This document shows, piece by piece, positions 1 through 8,750 of a stretch of 33,469 nucleotides of DNA. How positions within the stretch are numbered: position 1 is the first letter of the stretch; the number at the start of each line of letters is the position of its first letter. The stretch comes from Halovivax sp. (GTDB lineage Archaea; Halobacteriota; Halobacteria; Halobacteriales; Natrialbaceae). The notes under the pieces are model-generated. The model made no database searches, had not been told where the DNA came from, and saw only the letters and a list, made by a program, of their open reading frames with translations. Location of the stretch: the NCBI GenBank assembly GCA_007119345.1, contig SKPV01000233.1:1-33469 (forward strand), written 5' to 3'. The translations under genes were made by a program, and so were the position numbers.

Positions 1-60
1 AATCGAGAAGACCCTTCCCGGACGGCGAAGAATCGAGAAGACCCTTCCCGGACGGCGAAG
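1..60. repeat. Tandem duplication, 30 bp x 2
   Basis: Two identical 30-base copies, each starting AATCGAGAAG and ending GACGGCGAAG, lie head to tail at 1-30 and 31-60. The array may begin before the window edge. It lies just upstream of the S8 protease and is one of many short arrays in the spacers of this window. It is not a CRISPR because there are no spacers between the copies. Confidence 0.9.
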
Positions 61-111
61 AACACTCCCGAAACGACCGACTACGGAGAGCGCCGGAACG
101 GGACGCGAGAG

Positions 112-2934
112 GTGCCCGCCGTCTTCGGTCCGGTGACGGCCTATTTCGAAGCGCCTATCGACCGGTTCGGAACGGTGCTGTCCCGTGCCTCGACGGTGGT
201 TCGGGGGACCTTCCAAAACGGCCGTCCGGGACGACTTCCGCGCGTTCGGAACGTCTTCGTCCCGGTTGCCGCGATACAGTGTCTCCTCCTCCGTACGGGG
301 ATTTCGGGCCGCCGTCGCTCGCGACGAACGGTCATCGGCGCCGTCGCCGGGATCCTCGGCGGGGCGCTCGGATTCGGGACGGTCGGGGGCACGGCCGACG
401 GTGAGAGGGGAACCGACGGCGGCGGTGGTGGCGACGGCGGCGGTGGTGGCGACGGCGGCGGTGGTGGCGACGGCGAAGCGGCCGGCGCGGATCGGTACGT
501 CGTGGGGATGGAGCCGGGAACTGCCTCGGAGAGCGTCGCACGCGACGCGTCGGCCGTCCACCGAACGATCGAAATGGCGGCGGGCGGCGTTCTCGTCGGC
601 AGCTTCTCAGACGACGCCCGAGAGGCGCTGGAAGAGCGCGCCGACGTTCGGTACGTCGAGCCCGACCGGACCCGTCGCTCGGCGACGCTCGACCGTCCCG
701 TACCCGAGGTCGGCGAATCCGAGATCCGCCCCGGCGAACAGACGTTGCCGTGGGGCGTCGAACGCGTCGGCGCGACCGAATTCCTGGGACAGGACGAGGA
801 CACCGAGGCGCTCGGGAGCATCGCGATCCTCGACTCCGGCGTCGATCCGGAACACGAAACCCTTGAGGTGACGGAGGGCGTCGCGTACGCCGACTGTAAC
901 GGGGTCGGCTGCGCCGACGACTGGGACGACGAGACCGGACACGGTACCCACATCGCCGGGACGGCGGCCGCCCTCGACAACGACGTCGGCGTGGTCGGCG
1001 TCTCCCCCGCGTCGGAGCTCTGTGCCGTCAAGGTGCTCGCCGGAGACGGCTCCGGCTACGACTCCGACATCGCCGCCGCCATCGAGTGGTGCGTCGACAA
1101 CGACGTCGACGTCGTCAACCTGAGTCTCGGCGGCAGCGATCCGGCGACGGTGCTCGAGGACGCGGGTGCCCACGCCTACGAGGAGGGGCTCCTCCTCGTC
1201 GCCGCGGCCGGAAACACCGGTCCGAACGGGGATATCGATTACCCCGCGAAGTACGACGAGTACATCGCGGTCGGCGCCACGGACGACCGGGACGAGGTGC
1301 CCGACTGGTCGGCGACGGGCGAAGAAATCGAGATCGTCGCCCCGGGTGAGGAGATCCTCTCGACGGAGCCCGGCGACGAGTACGGGTACAAGGAAGGGAC
1401 CTCCATGTCGACGCCCCACGTCGCCGCCGTCGCCGCGCGATTGATGAGCCAGGGAATGCCGAACGCCGAGGACGCGTCGGACTACGACGACCCCGGCGGC
1501 GTGCGGGGGCTGCTCCGCGAGACCGCCGAGGATCTCGGTCTGGACGCCGACGTGCAGGGCTACGGGCTGCTCGACAACGTGGCGGCGCTCGAAGGTGTCG
1601 AACCCGTCACTACGGAGGGCGTCACCGACGTTCGCGACACGTCGGCGACGGTCACCGGGCGGCTTCGCGATCTCGGAGACGCCGACGAGGCGGACGTTCA
1701 CTTCCGATGGCGCGAGAGCGGCGCCGACGACTGGTCCGAGACGGAGCCGCAAACGCGCTCCGAAAGCGGCGAGTTCGACGCGGAACTCTCGGGGCTCGAG
1801 GTCGACGCCGAGCACGAGGTCCGCGCGGTCGTCGAGCTGCCCGGCGAGGACCCCGCCGCCGGCACCGTGGTCTCGTTCGCGACTGGCCGGGGCTCGCTCG
1901 CGGTCGAGACCGAAGACGTCGAGGTGCAGGACCACCGCACGGCGCGGCTCGTCGGCACGCTCGCGGGATTCGGCGACGCCGACGCTGCGGAGGCCTCGTT
2001 CCGGGTCCGTCCGCTCTCCGACGAATCGACCGTCGGCGAATGGGATGCGGACGAATCGGCCGTCGGCGAATGGGATGCGGACGAATCGGCCGTCGGCGAA
2101 TCGAACACCGAGGAATCGGCCGACAGATCGGCGTCCACCGTCGACTGGGACCGGACCGATCCGGAGTCGCGCGAGGAGATCGGCGAGTTCGACGCGGAGA
2201 TCGCCGGACTCGAACCCGAATCCGAGTACGCGGTCGAGGCGGTCGCCGAGGCCGATGGATCGACGGAGACGGGCGACACCGTCACGTTCGTCACCGACCC
2301 CGAGCCGGGACACCCCGAGATCGACCGGTTCGAGCTCTCCGACGACAGCAACGGCCAGTTCGTCCGGTGTCGGGTTCGCTGGGCGGCCTCCGTCGACGAC
2401 GGCGCGCTCGAACTGGTCACCGCTCGGCTCCGGTACGCCGGGGACGACGAGGTGCTCCACGAGACGACCACCGAGGTCGAGGGGGCCGAAGAGAACGGCG
2501 TACTTACCGTCAGGAACAGCGACCGCCTGGAAGGCGCCGGCGAGGACTACGAGATCACGCTCGCGGTCACCGACGTCGACGGGGAGGTCGCGTCGGAGAC
2601 GAAGGAGGCGACCCTCGACGAACGCTCCCCGCCGCCGAGCGTCGACCGACTCGAGGTCACCCCGGACGACTTCCTCGGGACTCCCGAAGCCGTCGTGGAG
2701 TGGGCGATTTCGGACGAGGGTGCGGAACTCGACGGCGTCGAACTCGAGCTGTCCACCCCGGACGGCGACGTGATCGACGAGGCGACCTCGATGGCCAACG
2801 GCGAGGAAGCGTCGGGCGAGGACTCCCTCAGAGACCGGAACGGGGACGGAGACGGCGAGTACGAGGTCACCATCCGCGCCACCGATTACTTCGAACAGAC
2901 GACCGAGGAGACGACGCGAGTCACCTTCGAGTAG
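112..2934 (+). CDS. Secreted subtilisin-family (S8) serine protease with C-terminal beta-sandwich repeats
   Basis: Extracellular endopeptidase of the halolysin/subtilisin type. The N-terminus has a twin-arginine-like stretch (SRRTVIGAVAG) followed by a hydrophobic run, then a Gly/Asp linker, then an I9-like propeptide (about residues 125-190). The catalytic domain has Asp241 in ILDSGVD, His277 in GHGTHIAG, the oxyanion Asn368 in AAGNTG and Ser431 in GTSMSTPH, so the triad is complete. After about residue 500 come several fibronectin-like beta domains rich in acidic residues, one interrupted by a 10-residue tandem expansion. The start is uncertain: the GTG at 112 opens a long non-hydrophobic N-terminus, a GTG at 196 would give a more normal Tat signal, and no ATG precedes the Tat motif. 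Two Cys (C-N-G-V-G-C) lie between the Asp and His motifs. It appears monocistronic. Secretion is inferred from the signal region. Confidence 0.9.
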   Translation: MPAVFGPVTAYFEAPIDRFGTVLSRASTVVRGTFQNGRPGRLPRVRNVFVPVAAIQCLLLRTGISGRRRSRRTVIGAVAGILGGALGFGTVGGTADGERGTDGGGGGDGGGGGDGGGGGDGEAAGADRYVVGMEPGTASESVARDASAVHRTIEMAAGGVLVGSFSDDAREALEERADVRYVEPDRTRRSATLDRPVPEVGESEIRPGEQTLPWGVERVGATEFLGQDEDTEALGSIAILDSGVDPEHETLEVTEGVAYADCNGVGCADDWDDETGHGTHIAGTAAALDNDVGVVGVSPASELCAVKVLAGDGSGYDSDIAAAIEWCVDNDVDVVNLSLGGSDPATVLEDAGAHAYEEGLLLVAAAGNTGPNGDIDYPAKYDEYIAVGATDDRDEVPDWSATGEEIEIVAPGEEILSTEPGDEYGYKEGTSMSTPHVAAVAARLMSQGMPNAEDASDYDDPGGVRGLLRETAEDLGLDADVQGYGLLDNVAALEGVEPVTTEGVTDVRDTSATVTGRLRDLGDADEADVHFRWRESGADDWSETEPQTRSESGEFDAELSGLEVDAEHEVRAVVELPGEDPAAGTVVSFATGRGSLAVETEDVEVQDHRTARLVGTLAGFGDADAAEASFRVRPLSDESTVGEWDADESAVGEWDADESAVGESNTEESADRSASTVDWDRTDPESREEIGEFDAEIAGLEPESEYAVEAVAEADGSTETGDTVTFVTDPEPGHPEIDRFELSDDSNGQFVRCRVRWAASVDDGALELVTARLRYAGDDEVLHETTTEVEGAEENGVLTVRNSDRLEGAGEDYEITLAVTDVDGEVASETKEATLDERSPPPSVDRLEVTPDDFLGTPEAVVEWAISDEGAELDGVELELSTPDGDVIDEATSMANGEEASGEDSLRDRNGDGDGEYEVTIRATDYFEQTTEETTRVTFE
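415..474 (+). repeat. 18-bp coding repeat x 3 (Gly-rich linker)
   Basis: Three identical 18-base units (415-432, 433-450, 451-468) encode D-G-G-G-G-G three times, followed by a partial fourth. They form a flexible linker between the signal region and the propeptide of the S8 protease. Slippage-type expansion is inferred. Confidence 0.9.
2020..2125 (+). repeat. 30-bp coding repeat x 3 plus partial copy in the protease
   Basis: Units at 2020-2049, 2050-2079 and 2080-2109 encode DESTVGEWDA, DESAVGEWDA and DESAVGESNT, and a shorter fourth copy follows. The second copy differs from the first by a Thr-to-Ala change. The expansion sits in a loop of a C-terminal beta domain, so it lengthens a surface-exposed acidic loop without breaking the frame. 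Confidence 0.9.
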
Positions 2935-3317
2935 TCGGCGGGGTCGGGCTGTCTCTCGGCACGCGCGGCCACTGCCGCCTTCCCGGCGGTCGGACCGTTT
3001 CTCGATCGCCGGCCTCGTCACCGCCCGAGCGTCTGCCACCTTCTGGGGCCCCAGGATCAGCCAGATGCGGCTCCGCGAGCTCGCTTGGACCAGGTTCGCT
3101 ATCTGACCGCGCGATGACCGCGCGGGCCGAGTCCCAGCGGTCGAGGAAACGCGGCCGATTCGCCTCGAACTCGCTCGAATCCTCGTCGGAACCGCCTCCA
3201 ACCGGCGAGAAGCCGTCGGTTCGCGATCGACGGGGTGCGTGGAACCGCGACCGGGTATCACCGGGGCGCTTTACGAGGCGACCCCACCCCTGAGGCGGTA
3301 CGTCGATCTCTCGCGGG
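2935..3317. other. Spacer between S8 protease and CcdA gene
   Basis: 383 bases between the convergent stops of the protease and the CcdA-like gene. I see no credible gene, RNA or tandem array. The open frames crossing it have Arg-rich translations typical of out-of-frame reading of high-GC DNA. Confidence 0.6.
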
Positions 3318-4001
3318 TCAGACCGTCGGAACGTCGACGACCGCGAAGACCACGACGAGGTAGTAGGCCGCGATGGCGAGCACGATCCCGCCCGTGACCC
3401 GGTTGACGGGACCGCTGTAGCGAGCCAGCGTGCGCGTGACCTGCCGGGCGAACGGCTGGGAGACGAGCGAGAACGCGAGCAGGGGCGCGCCGATCCCGGC
3501 GCCGAAGGCGAGAAAACCGAGGAAGCTTTCCAGGCGGGAGTCGAAAAGGATTGGGACGCGGGCGAAGAAGAGCGCGATCAACGCGGGGTTACAGGGGAGG
3601 ACGATCGCGCCGAAAAAGAAGCCGTAGCCGAACGCCGAGACCGACGGGTGGGCCGAGTGGGGCGGCTCGATAGCGGGCAGCCGCGAGAAGACCCCCAGGT
3701 CGAGCAGCAAGATCGCCCCGACGACCGCGAGCACCGCGAACGCGGCGTGCGAGACGGTCTCGACGACGCGCGTGAGCGACGTCTGCAGGACGGCGCTGAA
3801 GACGAGGCCGATCAGCGCCATGCACGCCAGGACGCCGGCCGTGACGAGCGCGCCCAGCGCGACGATCGAGGGGCCGCCCTCCGCGTCGCCACGGTCGGCC
3901 AGGAACGCGAGGAACGCCGGGTAGAGCGGGATCACGCAGGCGGCGGTCAGCGGCGTCGCGACGCCGATGAGGAACAGTTCGACGAATCGTCCGACAGCCA
4001 T
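3318..4001 (-). CDS. ccdA: CcdA/DsbD-type membrane thiol-electron carrier
   Basis: Six-helix membrane protein of the CcdA family, which passes electrons from cytoplasmic thioredoxin across the membrane to extracytoplasmic thiol proteins. About 227 aa, near the family's usual size. The two expected redox cysteines are present: Cys22 in ACVIPLYP near the end of helix 1, and Cys137 in VLPCNPAL in helix 4. The ATG at 3999-4001 is chosen. A GTG at 4005-4007 immediately follows the TGA of the upstream lipoprotein gene and would add two residues. The near-zero spacing implies translational coupling with the thioredoxin-like lipoprotein, its likely redox partner. Confidence 0.85.
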   Translation of the reverse strand: MAVGRFVELFLIGVATPLTAACVIPLYPAFLAFLADRGDAEGGPSIVALGALVTAGVLACMALIGLVFSAVLQTSLTRVVETVSHAAFAVLAVVGAILLLDLGVFSRLPAIEPPHSAHPSVSAFGYGFFFGAIVLPCNPALIALFFARVPILFDSRLESFLGFLAFGAGIGAPLLAFSLVSQPFARQVTRTLARYSGPVNRVTGGIVLAIAAYYLVVVFAVVDVPTV

Positions 4002-4007
4002 CGCCAC

Positions 4008-4634
4008 TCAGCACCCGGCCGCGATCTCGGTCTCGAGCGTCTCGGCGTCGTTGTGCCCGTCGTCGAGTCGACGGAACGACCCGTCGGGACAGATCAGTAC
4101 CATCGGCGACGCCGGCGGGTGTGCGATGGAGTCGCCGAACTCGTCGACGAGGCTACGAGTGAGGTCCCCCGGGGCGACGGCGAAGTGCCAGTCGAACCCG
4201 TGCTCGTCGACGTGCTCGCGGACGACGTCGGCGTCCTCGTTCGGGTCGACGTTCAGCGCGACGGACGTCACGTCCCGACCGGTCTCGGCCTGGTACCGCT
4301 GGCTCGCCCGCTGCTGCTCGAGGCAGTCCGGACACCAGACTGCGAACGTCTCGAGGAGGACGTGACCGTCGAACTCGGCGAATTCGAACGTCTCCTCCGT
4401 GGTGACGTCCTCGAGTTCCGTCGTCATCCAGTCCGGGAGCTCCTCGGCCGGCGTGGGCTCGTCACCCGACTCGCCCCCGTCCTCGGCGTCGGGTCCGTCG
4501 TCGGTTTCGCCGCCCTCGCCCGGCCCGTCGTCGTCCGCCGGCGCCGCTCCCTCACCGTCGTCGAGGCACCCGGCGAGGGCGATCCCCGGGGAGGCTACGG
4601 CGACGAGTGCCGACCGTCGCGAGAGTCGCGACAT
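4008..4634 (-). CDS. Tat lipoprotein with TlpA/thioredoxin-like domain
   Basis: Predicted membrane-anchored thiol:disulfide oxidoreductase. The ATG at 4632-4634 gives 208 aa with SRRSAL at residues 5-10, a hydrophobic stretch and a lipobox ending ALAGC (lipid Cys23). A very acidic, Gly-rich linker follows (about 24-65), then a thioredoxin fold with the active site WCPDC (Cys101 and Cys104) and a downstream SPM that would supply the cis-proline. The frame is open about 31 codons further upstream, but that stretch lacks signal-peptide features, so the internal ATG is preferred. It is first in a two-gene unit with the CcdA gene, consistent with CcdA keeping this protein reduced for cytochrome maturation or disulfide repair. 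The exact client is unknown. Confidence 0.85.
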   Translation of the reverse strand: MSRLSRRSALVAVASPGIALAGCLDDGEGAAPADDDGPGEGGETDDGPDAEDGGESGDEPTPAEELPDWMTTELEDVTTEETFEFAEFDGHVLLETFAVWCPDCLEQQRASQRYQAETGRDVTSVALNVDPNEDADVVREHVDEHGFDWHFAVAPGDLTRSLVDEFGDSIAHPPASPMVLICPDGSFRRLDDGHNDAETLETEIAAGC

Positions 4635-4657
4635 GGTGGACTCGCGCGGCGCGGAGC

Positions 4658-4670
4658 CAAAAGTAACGGC
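4658..4670 (-). promoter_or_regulatory. Candidate TATA element for the TlpA-CcdA unit
   Basis: On the minus strand a T-rich element (TTACTTTTGG) lies about 30 bases before the ATG at 4634, the usual spacing for leaderless haloarchaeal mRNAs. The assignment is by position and composition only. Confidence 0.4.
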
Positions 4671-4915
4671 GCGGTAACGAGTCTCGGTCGACGGATCCTC
4701 GGCGACCGCCGACGGTTCGCCGGTCATACGAGAGTCGCCACCGGCCGCTGTATAGACGGTTCGGCGGAATGGCGCGTCGCGCGCACGAGCGAGGAACCGG
4801 AAAGCGCGCCACTCCGTTCCGGATTTTGAGATTTGATAGGTGACGTGTTGTCCCGCCCGTGCGTACCGGACGGCGTTCTCGCCGCGGACCCGCCGTTACT
4901 CCTGCGTCGGGATCT

Positions 4916-4979
4916 GCCTCGGGTCCTCCCGCCCCGTCTCCCGATCGGCCTCGGGTCCTCCCGCCTCGTCTCCCGATCG
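4916..4979. repeat. Tandem duplication, 32 bp x 2
   Basis: Units at 4916-4947 and 4948-4979 both begin GCCTCGGGTCCTCCCGCC and differ at one base. A shorter degenerate piece (CCCCGGCTCCTCC) follows. It lies in the spacer upstream of the S9 peptidase. Confidence 0.85.
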
Positions 4980-5176
4980 ACCCCGGCTCCTCCGAACGCG
5001 ACGGGCACGTCTTCGACGGAGCGGTCCTAACGCTCGCGGTCGACGGGGTGTGGCGTCCCGACCGTGCGATCGAAGACCCCCGCCGGCGCTCGGTGTGGGT
5101 AAGCGCTCGATCCGACGGTGCACGAGCGGAGTTCCGGAGCCCGTAGTTTCACGGCCCTCCGGCCCCGCCACCACGC

Positions 5177-7012
5177 ATGGAACGGGACGTACGACCCTAC
5201 CTCGCCGCCCGGGGGACCCGCGGTCCGACGCTCTCTCCCGACGGTCGACTGGGATTCCTCGCGGACGTCACGGGGACGATGCAAGCGTGGACGATGGACG
5301 ACGCCGCCGAGTGGCCGACCCAGCGGACGTTCTACGACGAGCGCGTCTCGTTCGTCTCGTGGTCGCCGGCGGGCGACCGACTCGCCTTCGGAAAGGACGC
5401 CGGGGCCGACGAGCACGATCAGCTCTTTCTGGTCGATCCGGACGAGGGGTCGATCGAGCGGCTGACCGACCGTCCCGACGCCATCCACACGTGGGGCGGC
5501 TGGAGCCCCGACGGCGAGCGGATCGCGTTCGCGGCCAACCGCCGGGACTCGGGACACTTCGACGTCCACGTCGTGGACGTCCAAAACGGCAACTCGCGGC
5601 TCGTTCGGCAGAGCGAGGGCCTGCGCTCGGTCGTCGGCTGGAGTCCCGACGGCGACGGCCTGCTCGTCACCCAGGCGCACGCGAGCGCCGACCAGGACCT
5701 GTACGTCGTCGACGTCGCGACGGGCGATCGCGAACACGTCACCCCGCACGAAGGGAACGTCCGCTACCTCCATCCGGCGTTCGGCCCCGAAGGCGAGGCG
5801 ATCTACTGTGCGAGCGACGCGAACGCCGACACCCTCGAACTGGTTCGGATCGGCCTGGAGACGCGCGCCGCCGAGACCGTCGTTTCCGGAGACGGGTGGA
5901 GCATCGACGACGTCGCGCTCGATGCGGGAACTGGACGGCTCGCCTACGCCCGGAACGTCGACGGCTACTCGGAGCTGTACGCGGGCCGGTTGGCGGGGCC
6001 CACCGAGGCGGCGATCGTCGAGGTCGAGATTCCGGACGGAGTCGCGTCCGAGCTGACGATCGGACCGAACGGCGAGCGGCTCGCGGCGACCGTCTCCTCG
6101 ACGAATCTGAACTACTCGATCTTCGCGCTGGCGTTCGACGAGCTGGGCGCGATCGGCGACTCGCCTGACGGGACGGCGGGACCCGAGGCAACGCGGTGGA
6201 CGCACCCCTCCGCCGGCGGGGTCCCCCTCGAACGCTATCACGAGCCCGAGCTGATCCGCTACGAGACGTTCGACGACCGGGAGATCCCGGCGTTTTTCAC
6301 GCTCCCGGACGACTACGTTCCTGGCGAGACGCCGGTGATCGTGGACGTCCACGGCGGGCCGCACTCCCAGCGCCGGCCCTCGTGGCGAAACCGACCGATC
6401 AGACAGTACTTCCTGGACCGGGGGTACGCGCTGTTCGAGCCGAACGTCCGCGGCTCGTCCGGATACGGGAGCGAGTACGCCGCCCTGGACGACGTCGAGG
6501 GGCGGATGGACTCGGTGCGCGACGTCGCGGCGGGCGTGGACTGGCTCCGCGACCACCCGGCGATCGACGCGGACCGGATCGTCTGCTACGGTCGCTCCTA
6601 CGGCGGCTTCATGGTGCTCGCGTGCATCACCGGGTACCCCGACCTGTGGGCGGCCGCGATCGACTTCGTCGGCATCGCGAACTGGGTCACCTTTCTCGAG
6701 AACACCGGCGAGTGGCGCCGATCGCACCGCGAAGCGGAGTACGGCTCGCTCGCCGACGATCGCGAGTTCCTCGAGTCGATCAGCCCGATCCACGACGTGG
6801 GCCGGATCGAGTGCCCGCTGTTCGTTCAGCACGGCGAGAACGATCCGCGGGTGCCGGTCGGCGAGGCCCGCCAGATCGCCGAGGCCGTCGCCGACCGCGG
6901 GATTCCCGTCGAGACGTGCATCTTCCCGGACGAGGGTCACCACACGACGAAGCTCGAGAACCGGATCGAGCAGTTCGAGCGGATCGCCGCGTTCCTCGAC
7001 GAGCACGTGTAG
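5177..7012 (+). CDS. S9 family prolyl oligopeptidase-like serine peptidase
   Basis: Predicted cytoplasmic peptidase of the acylaminoacyl-peptidase/S9C type, 611 aa. The N-terminal two thirds is a TolB/WD-like beta-propeller with repeated W/L-SPDG-type blades (residues about 15-330) that would gate access to the active site. The C-terminal alpha/beta-hydrolase domain has the nucleophile Ser474 in GRSYGGF, Asp556 in GENDPRVP and His588 in DEGHHTTK, with the oxyanion motif HGGPH near residue 395. No signal peptide is seen. A TATA-like TAGTTTC lies about 30 bases before the ATG. A second, longer S9 paralogue is encoded at 22099-24213. The physiological substrate is unknown; family members act on short peptides. 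Confidence 0.9.
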   Translation: MERDVRPYLAARGTRGPTLSPDGRLGFLADVTGTMQAWTMDDAAEWPTQRTFYDERVSFVSWSPAGDRLAFGKDAGADEHDQLFLVDPDEGSIERLTDRPDAIHTWGGWSPDGERIAFAANRRDSGHFDVHVVDVQNGNSRLVRQSEGLRSVVGWSPDGDGLLVTQAHASADQDLYVVDVATGDREHVTPHEGNVRYLHPAFGPEGEAIYCASDANADTLELVRIGLETRAAETVVSGDGWSIDDVALDAGTGRLAYARNVDGYSELYAGRLAGPTEAAIVEVEIPDGVASELTIGPNGERLAATVSSTNLNYSIFALAFDELGAIGDSPDGTAGPEATRWTHPSAGGVPLERYHEPELIRYETFDDREIPAFFTLPDDYVPGETPVIVDVHGGPHSQRRPSWRNRPIRQYFLDRGYALFEPNVRGSSGYGSEYAALDDVEGRMDSVRDVAAGVDWLRDHPAIDADRIVCYGRSYGGFMVLACITGYPDLWAAAIDFVGIANWVTFLENTGEWRRSHREAEYGSLADDREFLESISPIHDVGRIECPLFVQHGENDPRVPVGEARQIAEAVADRGIPVETCIFPDEGHHTTKLENRIEQFERIAAFLDEHV

Positions 7013-7030
7013 CGCGCCGCCGGAACGGTG

Positions 7031-7107
7031 ATTTCCGGTCGGCGACCCGATGCAGGCCTCGCGCGGACAATTTCCTGTCGGCGACCCGACGCCGGCCCTC
7101 ACGGACA
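7031..7107. repeat. Degenerate tandem duplication, 38-39 bp x 2
   Basis: Copies at 7031-7069 and 7070-7107 share ATTTCC-GTCGGCGACCCGA and the tail CGGACA. They fill nearly all the space between the S9 peptidase stop and the promoter of deoxyhypusine synthase. The frame of the next gene stays open through the array, which gives a misleading upstream extension. Confidence 0.75.
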
Positions 7108-7147
7108 CTTCGAGCCATTCAAATCGCCGCCGCGGATACTCCTCCCC

Positions 7148-8125
7148 ATGGATGCAGATGAGTCCCGCGAGCACGTCGTCCCTGGGACCGACGAGGAACT
7201 CGAGGGGGCCGACGTTCGCGGCTACGACTTCCGCGGCGAGTTCGACTTCGGGGCCCTGCTCGATAGCTACGCGACGACCGGATTCCAGGCGACCCACCTC
7301 GCCGAAGCGGTCGAGATCGCCGAGCGGATGCGGGCCGACGACGCGACGATCTACCTGACGCTCACCTCGAACGTGATCTCCTCCGGGCTGCGGGAGGTCG
7401 TCGCCGCGCTCGTCCGCGAGGGCCACGTGGACGTCATCATCACGACCTCGGGCTCGATCACCGAGGACGTCATCAAGACCGCGAAACCGTTCAAGATGGG
7501 CGAGTGGGCTGCGGACGAGGCCGCGCTGCGCGAGCGCGGCATCAACCGGCTCGGCAACATCTACGTCCCCTCGGACCGCTACGTCTGGCTCGAGGAGTAC
7601 CTCTACGACTTCTTCGAGGACTTCTTCGCCGAGGAGTCGATCCGCACGCCGACCGCGTTCGCCCGCGAGCTCGGCGAGACGCTCGACGACGAGGACTCGG
7701 TGCTCAAGCAGGCGGCGGACAACGACGTCCCGGTCTACTGTCCGGCGCTGACCGACGCCGAGGTCGGCAACTTCCTCTACTACTACCGCAATCGGGCCGA
7801 CGTCGACGACGTCGGCATCGAGATCGTCGCCGACTACGAGCGCCTGATCGAGGAGGGGATGCTCCAGGAGACGACCGGCCTGATCGCCGTCGGCGCCGGG
7901 GTTCCGAAGCACCACGCCATCATGACGAACCTCTTTCGCGGCGGCGCCGACTACGCCATCTACATCCAGACCGGGATGGAAGGCGACGGCTCACTGTCGG
8001 GCGCGCCGCCGAACGAGGCCGTCTCGTGGGGGAAGATCAAGGCCGATGACGAGACGAACTACACGGAGATCCAGGCCGAAGCGACGCTCGTGTTCCCGCT
8101 GCTCGTGGCGGGCGCGTTCTTCTGA
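7148..8125 (+). CDS. dys: Deoxyhypusine synthase
   Basis: NAD-dependent enzyme that modifies a lysine of translation factor aIF5A to deoxyhypusine using spermidine or, in archaea lacking it, a related amine donor. 325 aa, close to the family length. The protein aligns by eye with deoxyhypusine synthases over its whole length: SNVISSGLREVVAAL, the ITTSGSITEDVIK segment, and the C-terminal block with SGAPPNEAVSWGKIK containing the active-site Lys296 in WGKI, ending in ATLVFPLLVA. The ATG at 7148 is chosen because the preceding in-frame codons lie in a tandem duplication. A weak TATA (ATTCAAAT, about 7117-7124) fits a leaderless start. Confidence 0.95.
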   Translation: MDADESREHVVPGTDEELEGADVRGYDFRGEFDFGALLDSYATTGFQATHLAEAVEIAERMRADDATIYLTLTSNVISSGLREVVAALVREGHVDVIITTSGSITEDVIKTAKPFKMGEWAADEAALRERGINRLGNIYVPSDRYVWLEEYLYDFFEDFFAEESIRTPTAFARELGETLDDEDSVLKQAADNDVPVYCPALTDAEVGNFLYYYRNRADVDDVGIEIVADYERLIEEGMLQETTGLIAVGAGVPKHHAIMTNLFRGGADYAIYIQTGMEGDGSLSGAPPNEAVSWGKIKADDETNYTEIQAEATLVFPLLVAGAFF

Positions 8126-8182
8126 GGCGAAATCGTTTCGCACGACAGTCTCCCGCGTGCGGAGCGGTCCGCTCCGGGGCGC

Positions 8183-8629
8183 TCAGTACGTGATCGGCGT
8201 GTCCCGCCCGCGGTCCGGTTCGTCGTCGGGGAACGTGACCGTCGCGCCGGTGTGCTCGGCGACGAAGTCGGCGACGGGCTCCGGACAGTGCTCGCCGCGC
8301 AGCGACCGGCCCTCCATGAGCACCTCACAGCACTCCTCGCGCCCCCGTTCGACCGCCTCGTGGGGTGCGTAGCGGTGGGAGGCGCGGAGGACGAACGCCG
8401 CCTCGTCGGCCCGGCCGGTGAACACCCACATCCGAAAGTCGAGCGGATCGGGGTCCCTGGCGACGACGAACGTGTCCGGGACCACCTCCGACGTCTCCGA
8501 CTCGAACCTCCAGACCAGAAAGCGCCCGGTCGAGGTGGCCGGCGGTCCCTCGGGCTCGCGCGGGGCCCGATCGTCGGGCCCCACGTCGTTCGGCTCGGCG
8601 TAGGAGTCGAGATCGTCGATCAAGCTCAT
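8183..8629 (-). CDS. Conserved-looking hypothetical protein, 148 aa
   Basis: I do not recognise the family. The ATG at 8627-8629 starts MSLIDDLDSYAEP. The frame is open further upstream, but those codons overlap the promoter region and read as an Arg-rich shadow. The protein is acidic, with a central part that looks folded (RFLVWRFESETSEVVPDTF, then RMWVFTGRADEAAFVLRA). There are three Cys, a Cys-Cys pair in EECCEVL and one in GEHCPEP, rare in this proteome and a hint of metal or redox chemistry. No signal peptide or membrane segment. It converges with deoxyhypusine synthase. A minus-strand TATA (CTATATTC) sits about 37 bases before the ATG. Confidence 0.7.
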   Translation of the reverse strand: MSLIDDLDSYAEPNDVGPDDRAPREPEGPPATSTGRFLVWRFESETSEVVPDTFVVARDPDPLDFRMWVFTGRADEAAFVLRASHRYAPHEAVERGREECCEVLMEGRSLRGEHCPEPVADFVAEHTGATVTFPDDEPDRGRDTPITY

Positions 8630-8660
8630 CGTGCTCGTCCCGACGCTTGCCCTCGAACGC

Positions 8661-8676
8661 GAATATAGGCTTTGGT
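8661..8676 (-). promoter_or_regulatory. Candidate TATA element of the 148-aa hypothetical gene
   Basis: The minus strand reads AAGCCTATATTCGCG about 37 bases before the ATG at 8629. It is the most AT-rich patch in the spacer. Confidence 0.5.
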
Positions 8677-8750
8677 GACCGCCCGGGGGTCCGGCGCTCC
8701 GGCACCGCGACGCCTCGCCCCGGCGCGGGTCTCGTTCACTCGTCTTCGGA

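Larger units (their letters stand above)
4635..5176. other. Long divergent spacer with AT-rich patch and duplication
   Basis: 542 bases between the divergent lipoprotein and S9 peptidase genes. It holds the candidate lipoprotein promoter near 4664, an unexplained AT-rich patch at about 4823-4840, the 32-bp tandem duplication at 4916-4979 and a TATA-like element near 5141-5152. Small frames starting at 4833 have no recognisable features and I do not call them. Confidence 0.5.

Noticed and set aside
607..3261. An 884-codon open frame on the minus strand opposite the S8 protease
   Set aside because: It is antisense to a protease with an intact catalytic triad and reads as Arg/Val/Gly-rich low-complexity sequence, a common artefact of GC-rich codon use.
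4833..5030. A 65-codon plus-strand ORF after an AT-rich patch
   Set aside because: No domain or start-site support; it is made partly of the 32-bp duplication.
7028..7147. Upstream start for deoxyhypusine synthase
   Set aside because: The added residues come from the 39-bp duplication, and the family N-terminus fits the ATG at 7148.
5027..7915. A 962-codon minus-strand frame opposite the S9 peptidase and deoxyhypusine synthase
   Set aside because: It covers two well-supported genes on the other strand and has no domain-like segments.
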